A stretch of DNA of 64,000 nt from Obelidium mucronatum (Eukaryota; Chytridiomycota; Chytridiomycetes; Chytridiales; Chytriomycetaceae), in contig JAIVFH010000049.1 in NCBI GenBank assembly GCA_025765595.1, positions 186,001-250,000 of the forward strand. Direction: 5' to 3'. The translations under genes and the position numbers were made by a program. Position 1 is the first letter of the stretch, and each line of letters begins with the position of its first letter. Positions 9,706 to 21,579 of this stretch are shown here, in pieces. A model generated the notes under the pieces. The model worked only from the letters and a program-made list of their open reading frames with translations, was not told the origin of the DNA and searched no databases.

Positions 9706-10913
9706 ATGATCGTCCCAGCCCTTGTTCTCGCTATTGCCGCCGCCAACCAAGTCGCCGCCCATGGTATCTTGGCCTGGCCTATCTCTCGTGGTCTTCCTCA
9801 AGACCAGCAACAAGGATACACATACATGATGGGTAAGAAGCCCGATTGGGATTCGGGCGGCTTCATAATATTAAGTTGTCTTCTTTTCTAGGTGCCATCA
9901 ATGTGAACCTCGGCCCTCACCCAAACTACTCCAGTCTCTGCAATTACCTCCCCGCTGGTCCTGTCTTTACTCAGGACTTGACAGGAGGAGCCGCCACTGT
10001 TGAATGGAACCTGATGAACTCCCACCAAGGTGGTTGTATTGTATACATCTCCCGCGATAAGGAAGCTACTTGGCAAGAAATTGGGCGAGACCCAACATGT
10101 GGAATTGCTCCCGAAGCCTCGTCAAAGAGAGGATCAATCCCAGTTACCATCCCTGCTGGAGACTACAACGCCGTAATTCGTTGGTCATACGTGTCCAACA
10201 ACGGTGGACAACCTCAAAACGAGGCCTTTGGTGGATGCGCGGACGTCCGAGTCTCCAGCACTGGATCCAACCAACACAACAACCCACTCCTTTTGGCTCA
10301 ATCTGTTGCGAGTGAGCTTCCAAGAGATTCACCAAACTACTGGGACCAAAGCTGTACAGCCGGGTCATTCCAATGTGGATCAAACAAAAACTACATTGCT
10401 CAATGTATTTCTCTGGCTGCTTCTGGAGGCTGGAACGGTGGTTCTGGTTGGTACCAGTACCAATGCCCATACGGAGCGACTTGTCAACGCGTGAATGGAG
10501 CTGACGCGTGTGTTGGGGGAGTTAGTCCCAGCCCAAAGCCAACAACAACGACGGCTGGTGCCACCACTGCTGCTACTACTACCACCACAACTACTACAAC
10601 CAAGGTTCCAACTTCTAGCACGACCACTACCACCACTACTACTACGAAACCAGCGACTACAACTACAACTACAACCACCACCAAACCTGCGACTACTACT
10701 GTAGCGACAACAACGAAAGCAACCACCACTACTACTACAACCACTACCACCAGTGTCAAGCCAACCACCACCACTTCTGCTGTTGCTGGAGGAATCAAGG
10801 AAGGTGTTTCTTGTACCGTGTATGGAGGCAGAGCTTGCAACAACAACTGCACGTGCAACTACACTGCCGGAAACGTTCTTGTCTGGCAATGTAGCAGTAA
10901 CGCGTCCTGCTGA
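9706..10913 (+). CDS. Secreted LPMO-like protein 2 with Thr-rich linker and C-terminal Cys-rich domain
   Basis: Exons 9706-9832 and 9892-10913 encode 382 aa. The signal peptide ends VAA, exposing H19 in HGILAWP. The core parallels the upstream paralogue: GAINVNLGPHP, NSHQGGCIVYISRD, and IRWSYVSNNGGQPQNEAFGGC. A CBM19-like block (CGSNKNYIAQC ... CPYGATC) follows. This copy then adds a Thr-rich linker of about 80 residues and a short domain with six cysteines (VSCTVYGGRACNNNCTC). That tail is a plausible extra carbohydrate-binding module. Copper oxidase activity on chitin or a similar polymer is inferred. Confidence 0.78.
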
Positions 10914-11032
10914 GAGAAAGGAAAAAAAAAAGCTTGTCTGAAGTGTGTTGAGTCACGCAGGCAAAGATGGATGTTTCTTTTTTAACCCTATGAATAAAAA
11001 AACAAAGTTGACTCAAAACCAAAAAAAAAAGA

Positions 11033-14000
11033 ATGCTTGGACCTGAGCCTGTCAACTCTGGCAGTCAGCAAGAACCGAAAGAGGCGTTCTTTGCGCGCTT
11101 CAGCCGTGTGATTGAGTCAGTCCAGACGCGTAGCTCTTTTGTCTCGTACGGCCGGGCAGAGGGGTTGCCGGAGCCGTTCCTGAAGATCAAGGGCGTTGGA
11201 CGGGTGTCGCTGCCGCTCGTCCCGCAGCAGACGCCGAGCATCCAGGCGGCACTGGCGGCGTCCTTCGCGAACACCGAAGACGCTGTCAGCGTCGCGCCCG
11301 CGTTCGAGCGGGCCGTGCGCGCGCTTGCGGCGACGGCGGCGCGCGCGCTGGGCGTCGATGCGAGTGCGCTGGGCGTCGAGTGTCGCCGCGCGGCGCTGGT
11401 GCTCGACGACGCGGTGTTCGGACAAACTGTGGCGCACACAACAACAACAACAACGCCAAAAGACGCCTTTGCCACCCTCGCAATCCAACTGCCGTGCCAC
11501 TTCGCAGGCGGCGCCATCGCGCTGCGCCACGCCGGAAAGCAGAAAGCTCTGCGGCTTCGCCAGCGCGGCCTGGCCTTTGATGCGAACGGCGACTCGCTCG
11601 ATGCGGACAGAGAAACCTTAAAACTCGAAAACAAGGACGCGGTTATGCGGGACGCGGACGCTGAAGAGAGCGACGTCGAATCAGAGGCGGAGCAGGACAT
11701 CTCGGAAAGCAATCTGCCGCCGCCACGAAATAAGACGGAGGAACGCGATGACTTTTTCTACACCTGCTTCTTTAATGAAGTAGAACGCGAGCACAAACCC
11801 GTTACATCCGGCCAACGGTTGACTCTCTTGTATAGTCTCGTTCAAACAAACAAGATGATTGCCCCTGTTGCCGCGCCCGGGTTTGAAGCAGCATCGAAAC
11901 AGCTGGAATCTCTTGTAACAGAGTGGATAGCTTCTCCAAAAGGGCTATACCCGCTGCTACCAGCAAAGCTATTTGCGCAATTGGATAATATATACACCCT
12001 GGAAAAGCTGGATTATTTGGATTCGCGGGATGGACATTTGTTGAATCTTTTGGACAGCGTTCAAGATGAAAATGGGGAACCTCGACTGGTGGTGCATCAT
12101 GTTGCAATGGAATTGCGCACAAGGGCGAACGTTTGCTTTGCAGGGCCTGACCGAATGAGACGGGACATGTATGGAATGTATTATGATGATTCGGATTCAG
12201 ATATGTCGGAAGAAGAAGACGATGGCTGCATTTGCAATGACTGTGCGATTTGTTATTATTGTCAAATGACAGGCGATGGAGACCCGGATTGTGACGATTG
12301 GCTGTACGAAGTTGATCCTGAACTGGGTGATGACGCTACGTATGAATACAAGTGGACTTCGGAAACGGGCTCAGCGACAAGATTTAGTCATGTTTCTTTA
12401 AACGCATTGAATGAATGGATTGGAAAGGGGTCCAGTCGAAAGAACTATGGGTTATTTGCTTTGGACTCAGAGCCAGACGAAAGGAAATGCTTGCGAGTCA
12501 CGGGTCCTTTTTCTCGAGAGGTGGAATTCATATACCGCAATTCAGTACTGGTTTTTTGGCCACATGAACATTCACTTCGAATCGGGGGCTTGGACTTTCA
12601 ACTTCAATGCCTGAGCGAAATGGTAAAAATATACTCCCATTTCACAGGGTATAGTCAACCCTAACCAAATATTCTTTGCAGATCCCCCTTGATCGAGCAA
12701 ACGCAGAGAAAGAATTTGAGAAACTTATAGACCTTATCGACACCGATCCGGAAGTTTTAATTCCTGAATTCATCGCCTGGGATAAAATCAAACAAGTCGA
12801 AACCAATGTAGAGCAAGTTCTTCAATACTGTACAGAATTTCATCGACTCGATGACGTCCTCACACTCATGGGTTGTTGTCATTTTCCACCAACACACGCC
12901 GAAAATATCCCAGTCAGCTTTTGGAAATGCATCAGTTCCCTAAAGTGCACCAAAGAGCACTTTAAAACTTTCTTGCAGCTGTTGAACCCACTTGATTGCC
13001 GGCACAAGCTGGTCCCACTCCTCTTCAAAGCGACGGAACTGAATTTGAAATACCTCCCCGAATACATTGAATACTTGTTAACCGAAAGAAAGATTGAACA
13101 AACAGACACCAGCGACATGAAGCAGCTGTATAAAGCCATTGTTGCCAGTAATTCAGTGATTGCCATGAAGGCTCTGGAGGCCAAAGCCCCACTATTTACG
13201 TTGGATCAATTAAAATGTCTTCTTGAAGGAGCTCTGGAAGCTTCCAGATCCGGTTTAGTTCCTGTAACCCATCTCAAATGGGTGCTCGCAGCTCTATGTA
13301 GCAAACCAGATAAACTCCAACTAGATGACGGGTTAATGAACAAAATGTATGGGTTGATTTTCCAACAAGAGTGGATGGAGGAGCTGATTTGTTTTGAAGG
13401 CGCGGTGCCAGCTGCTGCATTGTTTAAAAATTTGGGTTTCATGAAGTATAATCCCACGTGGATACTTCCAAAATCGAATATATGGATTCCACACTTGCAG
13501 AGGTTGTTGAACAAGTCGACGCTGCAAGAATTGACGGTGGTTGGTTCGGAAAATTTGTTGTGGTTTGGAGTTCAGTTCCCCCAGTTGAATGACGTGGGTC
13601 GACGGTTTATTCACGTTGGACTTACGTTGCATGTCGGGGTTATTGTGCCAAACTCACATCAAGCAAAGTTGATGGAACAAGGTCATGCGGTGGTTGTAGA
13701 ATCCGCCTGGGAAGTTGAGACAAAACTGTTTGAAGCGAATGTGGCAGGAATCGATCCCGTTTTTATGATGGCAAGTCTCGCGCGGCTGCTTGAGAAGCCA
13801 GCGTTGGTTGCCAATATTCAAACTTGGAAGAGTCACATCTTGCGGTTTGCCAGTGGGTTGAAGGCCATTGATATGGCAAGAATTGGGTCGGATCGGTTGG
13901 TTCAAATGGGGTTGAGGTTTGTTGAGTTGAAATTGGATTCCGTTGCGAGACCGTTTGTTAAAGCAGGGTTGAGTTGTGCCGCTACGGTTCAATCTCTAAC

Positions 14001-15474
14001 GAATGTTCATCAATTGGTTGTCGAGCGCGGATGGTCAGATGAAATCCAAATGTTTGAAACAAGGATAGCGCGCGCGGAACCGAAATTGGTGTTTGCTTGC
14101 ATCCAAGGTCTCATAAAGTCCCCCAAAATCATGAGCAACCTTGATTGCGTCAAGACTCACGTCATCCGGCTTTCGAATGGTTTCAAGAAGGAAGAGTTGA
14201 TGAAAGTAGCTGCTGTGGATTTGTATGCGATGGTGCAATGTTTCCTGAATCTGAATCTCATTGAACTTGCGAGAGTTTATGTGAGGACGATTTTGGGGAA
14301 GCCGATTGAAGCCATTGGTGATTCCTTTTCTTTGATCCATACGCTTGCTCTTGAGAAGACGTGGTTGGATGAACTTCGAATGGTGGAAATCAGGTTGAAA
14401 GAGGAATCGGCTGTGAAGTTGGCGGCTAGGCTTATGCTTCTTTTTAAGCATGCCATGTTCCATACGTCGTTACAGTTCCGATCGCACTGTGAGCGTCTTA
14501 TGGATGTGTTTGTTGGGAAGGATTTGGGGTGCTTTAATGCCTCAAAGGAGACAGCCAAGGACTTTGCAAAGTTTTATTCGACTCTTTTGCGATACTCGTT
14601 CATGGAGTCTTTGGAGAGAGTCGGGAAGAGGGCGGGGGAGTTGTCGGTCGCTACCTTGGTGGTTGCGGTGTATGACTCCCTCAAGTTTCTGATGAAGTTG
14701 CTGAAAGTTCAAGCTTCAGGGGAAGAAGTGTCTGGAAAAGATTTACTGGCTGTAGAGAATTCAGGGAATTTGCAGAGCACAGTGTATGAGTTGTGTTTGC
14801 AGCTGTTTACGAGGAAACCCATCAACCAACAGAATGAGTTTTTCGCGACTTTCCCGTGCATGGAGTTTATTTGTGAAAAGACTTGTTTCATGGATGAGGA
14901 GCGAACAGAGGCCTTGAAGAAGGCGTTTGTGAAAACTGTTGCGGAGTTGGATGCAGCGCCGCCTCCTGCGGGAGAGCAAGGAGATTTCTTGCATAATGTG
15001 ATTGCAAGAATCAATAGCCTCAGCCCGGTTTTGAAAAAGGAGCTCTACAGGAAGCCATTTCTATATCTGATTCAGAAACGAATGTCTCAAGTGGAAGCCT
15101 TCTTGCATGTATCCCCAGGAACACAAACTTCATGGATTCAGCCAATGGCGAATTTGACTTTATGCAAGATTGATTGGAAGGATCAAATTGCGGCTTTCTT
15201 GAAAAGCTCGGGACTGCACGAGTTTCGATTGCGGGCTCAGTTTGGGAGTATTCAGGCGGCAACAGGGTACGCCGACAAGTTTAATAAGTATGTGGCGAAA
15301 AAAGAGTTTGGAGTGTTTGCGCAAGCGAGAGTGCAGACGCTTCAAGGATCGAGTACTGTTGGTGTGGTGATTCAAAAAGACAAGAAGTATCATGAGTGGT
15401 TGTATCAGAAGCATCTGCAGTTGACCAAGGAGAAGGAGGTTCTGAATGTGATGTTGGGGTTCATGAGGAATTGA
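11033..15474 (+). CDS. Large fungal protein with a 2OG-Fe(II) oxygenase-like region
   Basis: Two exons (11033-12622, 12682-15474, phase 0) encode 1,460 aa. Residues about 155-275 contain HFAGGAIALRH and, after an acidic insert, DDFFYTCFFNEVEREH followed by PVTSGQRLTLLYSL. This resembles the P4H-type double-stranded beta-helix region found in long fungal proteins of this kind. An acidic, Cys-rich segment follows near residues 385-425 (CICNDCAICYYC). The remaining roughly 900 residues are helical and were not recognised. The first 450 bases of coding sequence are much more GC-rich than the rest. The family is well supported by pattern; the substrate is unknown. Confidence 0.65.
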
Positions 15475-15533
15475 GTTTTTCGAAATAATAATCAGTTTTT
15501 TTTTGTTTCTTGTAACCTTCGCGATCAAAAATA

Positions 15534-16385
15534 ATGAGTGGCAAACGCAATGTGCCAAGCCACAGTTTTTCTCCTAGAAATTTCTGGATGGGCGGCACTC
15601 ACCTCCCAACACAAGAGACTTTGCAAAACCAGGAACCTGTGCCATCTAATGAGCCCCCGGCTGAAATAGTCGACGTTACATTCCCGCATCCATCTGAACC
15701 TCCGCCTGAGTTTGATGGTGTATCAGTGCTCGACCTTCCCAATCCTGAACTACCAAACTATGACGGACCCATCCCTGTTGGTCATGTTCTGATAGAAACG
15801 ATCGCTCTCCTTTCAGACAACAACAACCCAGAGTTCCCCACCACCTTTCCAACTCGACTTCAAGATCTGATCCCAAACCTAACGTTCCACAATCGAATTA
15901 CAGCCGTGAACAATGCACTCAGCAGTCCACGACTGAAATTCAGTTTCTGGTTGCTTCGATTTCATCGGGTTGTTTTTTTGGGTTTGGCATCTGCGGTGAT
16001 TGCTGTTCTCTTCAATTTGAAACGCCAGGACATTTTTTGGGGAATCCCTGCGTTTCTATGCGTGGTGGTTTTCCTGATGTTAGCAGGGAGTCGTCCTATC
16101 ACAACCAAGGTGAGAACATGCTTGTACTAGGACAACTTTCAATCTGTAATATTTACTCGTATTTATTCTCTGCCACAAAAGTACATCCGTACCATTGAGC
16201 TTTTTGCAGAACAATGGTCCGATCAAGATAAGTTGAGGGGCTTGATGTATGTTGTTCGGAAAGAGGTGCCGGTGGGGTTTAAGACGTTGATCAAGGTCAA
16301 GATTGCTATATTGGAGGAGAGGACAGTGGCGGGAGAGCGTGCAGGGCCGGTACAGGATGCATTGCCGGAGTATTCACAATGTTAA
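15534..16385 (+). CDS. PYM family member A: two-TM membrane protein with terminal PY-type motifs
   Basis: Exons 15534-16109 and 16182-16385 encode 259 aa. The N-terminal part is Pro-rich with PPPEFDG and LPNYDGPIPVG, then the family block LQDLIPNLTFHNRITAVNNAL. Two hydrophobic segments follow (around residues 144-185). The phase-0 intron falls at the family site, after a lysine and before YIRTIELFAEQW. The C-terminus is ALPEYSQC, an LPxY motif. This is the only member outside the 35-48 kb cluster and the most divergent at the N-terminal motif. Function unknown; see the cluster finding. Confidence 0.72.
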
Positions 16386-16484
16386 ACTATGTATTGAATA
16401 GAATAAATAAACAGTTGATGAATAAATAATATTAAATACAAATTTATTTGTTACTTTTCTCTTTTGTCTTTTAATTTACACAAA

Positions 16485-16917
16485 ATGGGCCGGTTTCTTC
16501 CCTTCGTCGCAGGCGGCATTGTGTCAGCCACAGCCTATTCAATCTTTTCATCTCAGGTAAATTAAAAGATGCTCCTTTCTGAATTGGTTTAACTTGATTG
16601 GTACATTTAGATCCAGCATGACGAAAGATACTCGCGCCAGCAACTGGCTCAGCTGTCTGCGAAAGTGCTTAGAGCCGCAGATGCATCTGTACCAGTCGAA
16701 CGAGTGAGTGTGAGCTATTGCATCCATGATGGGTGCTGTCCATTTTTAAAACAAGAACTCTCAGATTCCCACCGACCAAGGATATCTCAACAAAGTCCTT
16801 GGTTCTCAAAATGTGTTTGGAACTTCTTCAATTCGTCAGCAAGCGAATAACGCCGCCGAGTACTGGAACGGAGGCGTGCGATCTGTTGCCTCTTTCCTGA
16901 TTGGCGGCGGAAACTAG
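16485..16917 (+). CDS. Small mitochondrial-type membrane protein, MICOS Mic12/Mic13-like
   Basis: Three short exons (16485-16556, 16611-16703, 16765-16917), all phase 0 with GT-AG borders, encode 105 aa. The N-terminus, MGRFLPFVAGGIVSATAYS, is one hydrophobic segment. The C-terminus has NNAAEYWNGGVRSVASFLIG. A single N-terminal helix plus a late W-N-x-x-V/I-R motif is the pattern of small MICOS subunits such as Mic12. At this length the match is suggestive only. It is convergent with the GNAT-like gene on the other strand. Confidence 0.5.
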
Positions 16918-16979
16918 ACTTGGAAACTGTCAATAAACGGAAACTGATTGAAGAAACAATCCTTCAATGTGTTACTTTT

Positions 16980-18232
16980 TTATTGGCGGAGCTGCTTTTC
17001 CTTCAGAGATCCAATCAGCCAATCGACAGCCAACTCGTGGCACACTTCATACCCAATCTTACCAAATAATGGAACACTGGCTTCATTGTTGACTTGAGTA
17101 TAGCAGTGTGGGACCAGTGTATTGAACTCTTGAGGATTCTGCAAGTCGGCGTGAGGCATATTGAGGGAATCAAGCATCTCGGTCATGGCCGGAGATGTGA
17201 TGAAATCACGGTATGCCTTCGTGACTGCTGCTGTGCAATACACTGCGAGTCCCTTTCGACGGAAGGCTGGCATTGTCCAGTTGATCCCCACGGCAAACCC
17301 ATAATGGACGAAACACCAAGAAACCGCGCTTTAAGAAAAGAAATCACCAGAAGGACAAGACGGATGGTTACTAATTAAGGAATATATAAAAAACAAATTG
17401 CCACTCACGGTAAGTCGGATAGATCCTCTGGACATGGCACGCCCGCATCTATTGAAGGCAATGCCCTCACAACCCGGGCCAACTTGCCGATTGTTTCATC
17501 CTTCAAGATGCGCTCAATATAGGGACGATAGTATGGGTACTTGTTGTTCTGAACAACGACATCCAGATCTTTCAAGGTTGCTTTATCAAGGACAAATGCT
17601 TCCCCATTCACAACAAAGCGAGCACCAATCTCCAACGAAATCTGATTCAAATGGGAAACTGCGGCGTGATTCGTTTCAATCACGTTTGAACCGCTGGATT
17701 GCGTTGTTGCGGTAAACACAAGAGCGTGGTGTGGTTGGCACTCAAATGTTAAATCGCACAGCTGTTTAATGGCTGGAATGTACCAGCTGTCGATAGATGT
17801 GAAAAATACTTGCGTTGACGGTCCTTCTGGTGGCGCATTTGGGAGTGCCTCAGCAAAGTGAAATATTTGAGTAATGGCAGATTGTATGAAGGCTGAGCCG
17901 GCATCTTGACATAGTGGGTCAGATTGGTTGAACCAGAATAAAGCTGCGGTCCGCTGTCGCTCATTTGTGTCAAGAAACGCAAATCCAAGAGCGAGTTCGA
18001 TGGGGTTTGTAATTTCTGCCAATGTGTCTGGATGGAACAAGAGAAGGTGTCGACCCTCGAGTTGTTCGTTTGGCAGCGTATTGTTCTTGAGAGAGTGGAA
18101 GACCAAATGGCCAAGGAAAGAGAGTGGGTATGTCTGGGGCTTAACAGTGCTGGTTTGAACTTTGCGAATTACAGCCGCAAGCGTCTCTGTCGTTGGACTC
18201 AAGCGCGAGACTGTTGATACACTGGCCGGCAT
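16980..18232 (-). CDS. GNAT-like acyltransferase
   Basis: Exons 18232-17409 and 17328-16980 encode 390 aa. The C-terminal part has SWCFVHYGFAVGINWTMPAFRRKGLA, corresponding to the beta4/beta5 region and the acyl-CoA-binding R/Q-x-x-G-x-A/G loop of GNAT enzymes, here R-R-K-G-L-A. A later segment (NEASVPLFGKIGYEVCHEL) matches the usual end of the fold. The N-terminal 200 residues are poorly conserved to the eye. It resembles FR47/glycine N-acyltransferase-like GNATs. Substrate unknown. Confidence 0.65.
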
Positions 18233-18386
18233 CCGAAACTTGCTATCCGTTTAGGTGGTGAAGTTATGATTTGTTTTAAATGGCTGACGTCACCAAACTC
18301 ATTTTTTATTGTCATCAACATGAAATGCACCAGAAGCACTCTAAAAATGTTCTGCGACATTGTGTTCCAAAAATAAGTCACGGAAA

Positions 18387-19065
18387 ATGAACTTGCTGAT
18401 CCTTTCAGTCCTTTCTCAAATCTCTACTGCCGCTACCACCTCGTCGTATCTTCGAGATGTTGGGTGCTTGAAGCAAATTGATCCTCCTTATTCTTCAGGC
18501 GAATTGCGGTTCCCCATGCAGGATCAAGTCTACATCAATATTGAATGGGAAGAAACGAACAAAGCTAACCTTGTCTTTACATTTGCAAACAAGTACGAAA
18601 TTGGGAATTTGGATGCTGCCACTCGTGTGTATTCTCCTCTACCAATTCAGTTTTCTGACGGCACTAAACAACTTAATTTAAACAGCTATGGTCCAGACAT
18701 ATCCAGGCGGCTATGTTCGAGTTTGGCCAGTGACTGAAACTGTTGGATGCGGCGCTGTCACGTTATTCAACTTCAGCGAGCCCTTGACCTGTTCTAGCAA
18801 CGCGAAATTCAGTACCATATGCTTTGAAAAAGCCCAAGGTGTATTGTATGGAACACCTGGAACTACCTGGTCAAGTGATATGGTTTACGAAGTCAGTGTT
18901 CCTGCCAATTCGTTGCTCCTAAAGAAAACATTTCATGCAACGTACACGCTCTTGACTCCAGCTACCGCAGAGACCACCTTGACTGTACCTGTTCCAAAGA
19001 GCACAACTGTTAAAGCACCTGGCGATTTGAGTTCTGGGGGCTCTAGTCCGTCGAGTTGGAAGTGA
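18387..19065 (+). CDS. Secreted protein of unknown function
   Basis: Exons 18387-18624 and 18686-19065 (61-nt intron, phase 1) encode 205 aa. A signal peptide (MNLLILSVLSQISTAATT) precedes a beta-rich region with several cysteines, then a Ser/Thr/Pro tail ending PSSWK. The donor GTGTGT was chosen because it is the only nearby GT that keeps the downstream frame. The tail looks like the stalk of a GPI-anchored wall protein, but no hydrophobic C-terminus is present unless it is supplied by the small ORF at 19361. Family not recognised. Confidence 0.5.
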
Positions 19066-19360
19066 AATTCGCGATCCCTTGTTGGCTTTGTTGCTTTGTG
19101 TGCCACCTTTGATTCTTTGACAATCTTGAAGTGGTCGCGTTATTCAGTTATTCTGCGATTGTTCTATTTTATTTCTAAATAATTGCTAGTATTTAAAGTA
19201 TTTAATTGTGAATTCGTGCACGGGTATTTTTTATATTTTCATCCAAACCGTCTCTACAAGGATTGGGGTTGACGGGTTTAGAAGTTCGGACCAAACTGAA
19301 TATCTGAAGCAATGTTTACTTATCAACGGCGTGATTTTATCTTTTTGAAAAAAATCAACA

Positions 19361-19552
19361 ATGGTCGTTCTATCCCTTGTCCTCGCGGTTGCCAATCTTC
19401 CAACTCTCAGTTTGGCTACTGCAACATCCTCTCAAAGTTTCGCAGAGCAAGGAAACTTGTATGTTTCGTCTGGGATTGTCGGTCTAGCCCCAACAATCGC
19501 CATAGTCGCGTTTCCTTTCGTGCTGCAAGCGATTATTCCGTTTCTGATTTGA
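19361..19552 (+). CDS. Small hydrophobic protein or C-terminal exon
   Basis: A 63-aa ORF starts with a signal-like segment (MVVLSLVLAVANLPTLSLA) and ends with a hydrophobic stretch. It could be an independent short membrane protein. It could also be the terminal exon of the upstream secreted gene, giving that protein a membrane or GPI-signal tail. No splice evidence decides this. Confidence 0.3.
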   Translation: MVVLSLVLAVANLPTLSLATATSSQSFAEQGNLYVSSGIVGLAPTIAIVAFPFVLQAIIPFLI

Positions 19553-19657
19553 GTTATCTTTTGTTGGACTCAGTTATTTCTGGGGCCTTGTATTTTTTAT
19601 TATCCAGTATTTATAGTCAAGGACATTTACAAAAATGAAACTTGATGTTTTGTTGAT

Positions 19658-21480
19658 TTATTTATGCCGTGTGACATGAACACCCACGACTGTCTCCATT
19701 TTCTGATTCCCATAGATAGATGTATGTGGCATAACAGCTTTCTGTACTAAAGGCGGTGGTGGAGGGGCGTGTTCTTCATATGGCTTACCAAAGTTGGGTT
19801 TCCCTTGTGATGATTTTCGTTGATTCTGGTTTGGATTATTATTTGAGGGAGCGGTGCTGGGATTTCGCTTTACGGTTTCTCCTCTGTAAAGGGACGAAGA
19901 TTCTTCTTTCGAGCCCGTGTGAGTGTTCTTTTTAGGAAGAGTGGTTGTTGAGGGATATGGTGGTGATGGTTTTGTGGGTTGAGGCTTGCAATATTGGACT
20001 CGTTCGTCCGGATTCGGTTGATTTTGTTTCATTCGGATACATCTTTGCAATCTCGGATATAGTAACGCTTCGTTGCCCACGAGAGATTGGTTGAATGTTG
20101 ATGGAGGAAACATCAATACCTTCACTGCCCTTTGGAAGGGAGTTGAAGTTTGAGTTCAATAGAGTTCCGACGGTGCTTGTAGGTGATATGTCATCGTGTA
20201 TGGTTTGGGGAGGGAAATCCGGAATAAAGGGCTGTTGTTGGTAAGCTGGCCCATTGATTCCAGGGCGAAAAACACTCATTGCTTCCATGTTGAGTGCACA
20301 TACTCCTCGCATCAGAGCTTTTTTCATATCGCCTTGAGCAGCGCGTTCGATCAAGCTCAGATTGATTGAGCCTTCATTTTCGTATCGGAAACTTGCTTTT
20401 GGAGCTGTAGTTTATTGTCCAACCCGTTTTAAAGACAAGAAGAAGACGCAAATAATAATAGCAATGATTGATACCTCTTGAATCTTTTTTTCATATTCCA
20501 AAGAGAGTTGTTCCATTGCTTTTTCGGCTTCAATCTATGATAGACGGAGATACGATGAGAATACTAGCAAGCAGAGCTGTTTCAGAAAAAAAAGTGCGTA
20601 ATACCCGGATACTCTTTTTCGACAACTTTCCTCCAATTAACACCGCAAACGCGCTGCCAACCAAACAAGGCGCGCCTCATTGCACTGCTCTTTGCTTTTT
20701 GTTGTGCAACACGTTCGGCCAAATGCATCCGCTTCAGATCCTGGAACTTGGTTTTCCATGCTTGAAAAGAATGATAGAGTGGTGTTTTTGTTGATCTATT
20801 TGGGATCATGAGTTGCAGCATGAATTCCATGTGTCTAAATGATTGATAAAACACACGATAAATATAAAATAACAAACCAGTTTTTCAAATAGACCAGCCG
20901 CGGCATCCAGAGCGAGATTCCTGGCTTCAACCTTTTCACGGCACAAATCAACAACAGCTTCAAGATCGCGAACTCGTGTAGTCAAGCCCGAAACACTTTC
21001 CACATACTGAAGACCTGTTTCTTCGACTTGTTTTACGTGTTTTTCATGTAAAAGAGTTTTTGCGTCCATGTAATCTGCAAGGATTGCCCTTGACAGCAGA
21101 GACGACCATTTTTGAAGCGAGGCATGAAAACGAGCTGAATCTGGGTCCAATTCAATTTCGAGTGGATTTTTTTGTTCATTTTCTTCCAACGTATGGGAAT
21201 CTTTGACGTTGTTTGTGTTGTTTATGTTGTTTACGGATGTGTTTGTGGCAGACTCTGGTACTGGCTTTGGCTTTGAATCAGAAGTCTCCACCGAAGCAGT
21301 AAATATATTTGAATTATTTGTTGCGATAGAAAACAGACGTGATGGGGACGTGTTTTTGCGAAGTTGTTGTGTTTTCCGGACAGAATTAACGGGCTGGCTG
21401 AAAGCCGACGTGCTTGCATTCATTGGCGATGGCGAAGGCGAACGCGACTCGAAGCAGATCAGATTGACTTGTTCGTTCAT
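19658..21480 (-). CDS. POC5: POC5-like centriolar protein
   Basis: This multi-exon minus-strand gene starts at 21480 (MNEQVNLICFES). The first exon runs to about 20881, with a coiled-coil part (residues 120-200). The exon from about 20836 carries Sfi1-like, centrin-binding segments (FQAWKTKFQDLKR and RRALFGWQRV). A short coiled exon follows near 20480-20540. The exon ending near 19932 carries DMKKALMRGVCALNMEAM, which matches the diagnostic POC5 motif R-G-V-C-A-L-N-x-E-A-M. A Pro-rich tail in another frame runs to 19658 (ends VVGVHVTRHK); the join there is unresolved. POC5 acts in centriole/basal-body assembly, implying a flagellated stage. Confidence 0.72.
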
Positions 21481-21579
21481 GAATGAAAGATAATGACAGC
21501 GATTAAGCTTGAATAAGTTAATTGAGGTTAATTGTCTGTTTGTTTTTCTAATCACAAAAAACACAACAAATAAATAAAC

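Noticed and set aside
10520..10790. Long minus-strand ORFs with Val- or Ser-rich translations
   Set aside because: They are antisense shadows of the ACC/ACT Thr-rich linker of the second LPMO-like gene.
11065..11712. Minus-strand ORF of 215 codons and other overlapping frames
   Set aside because: High GC suppresses stops in all frames; the plus-strand frame continues into a recognised domain while the shadows show only Ala/Arg/Ser-rich text.
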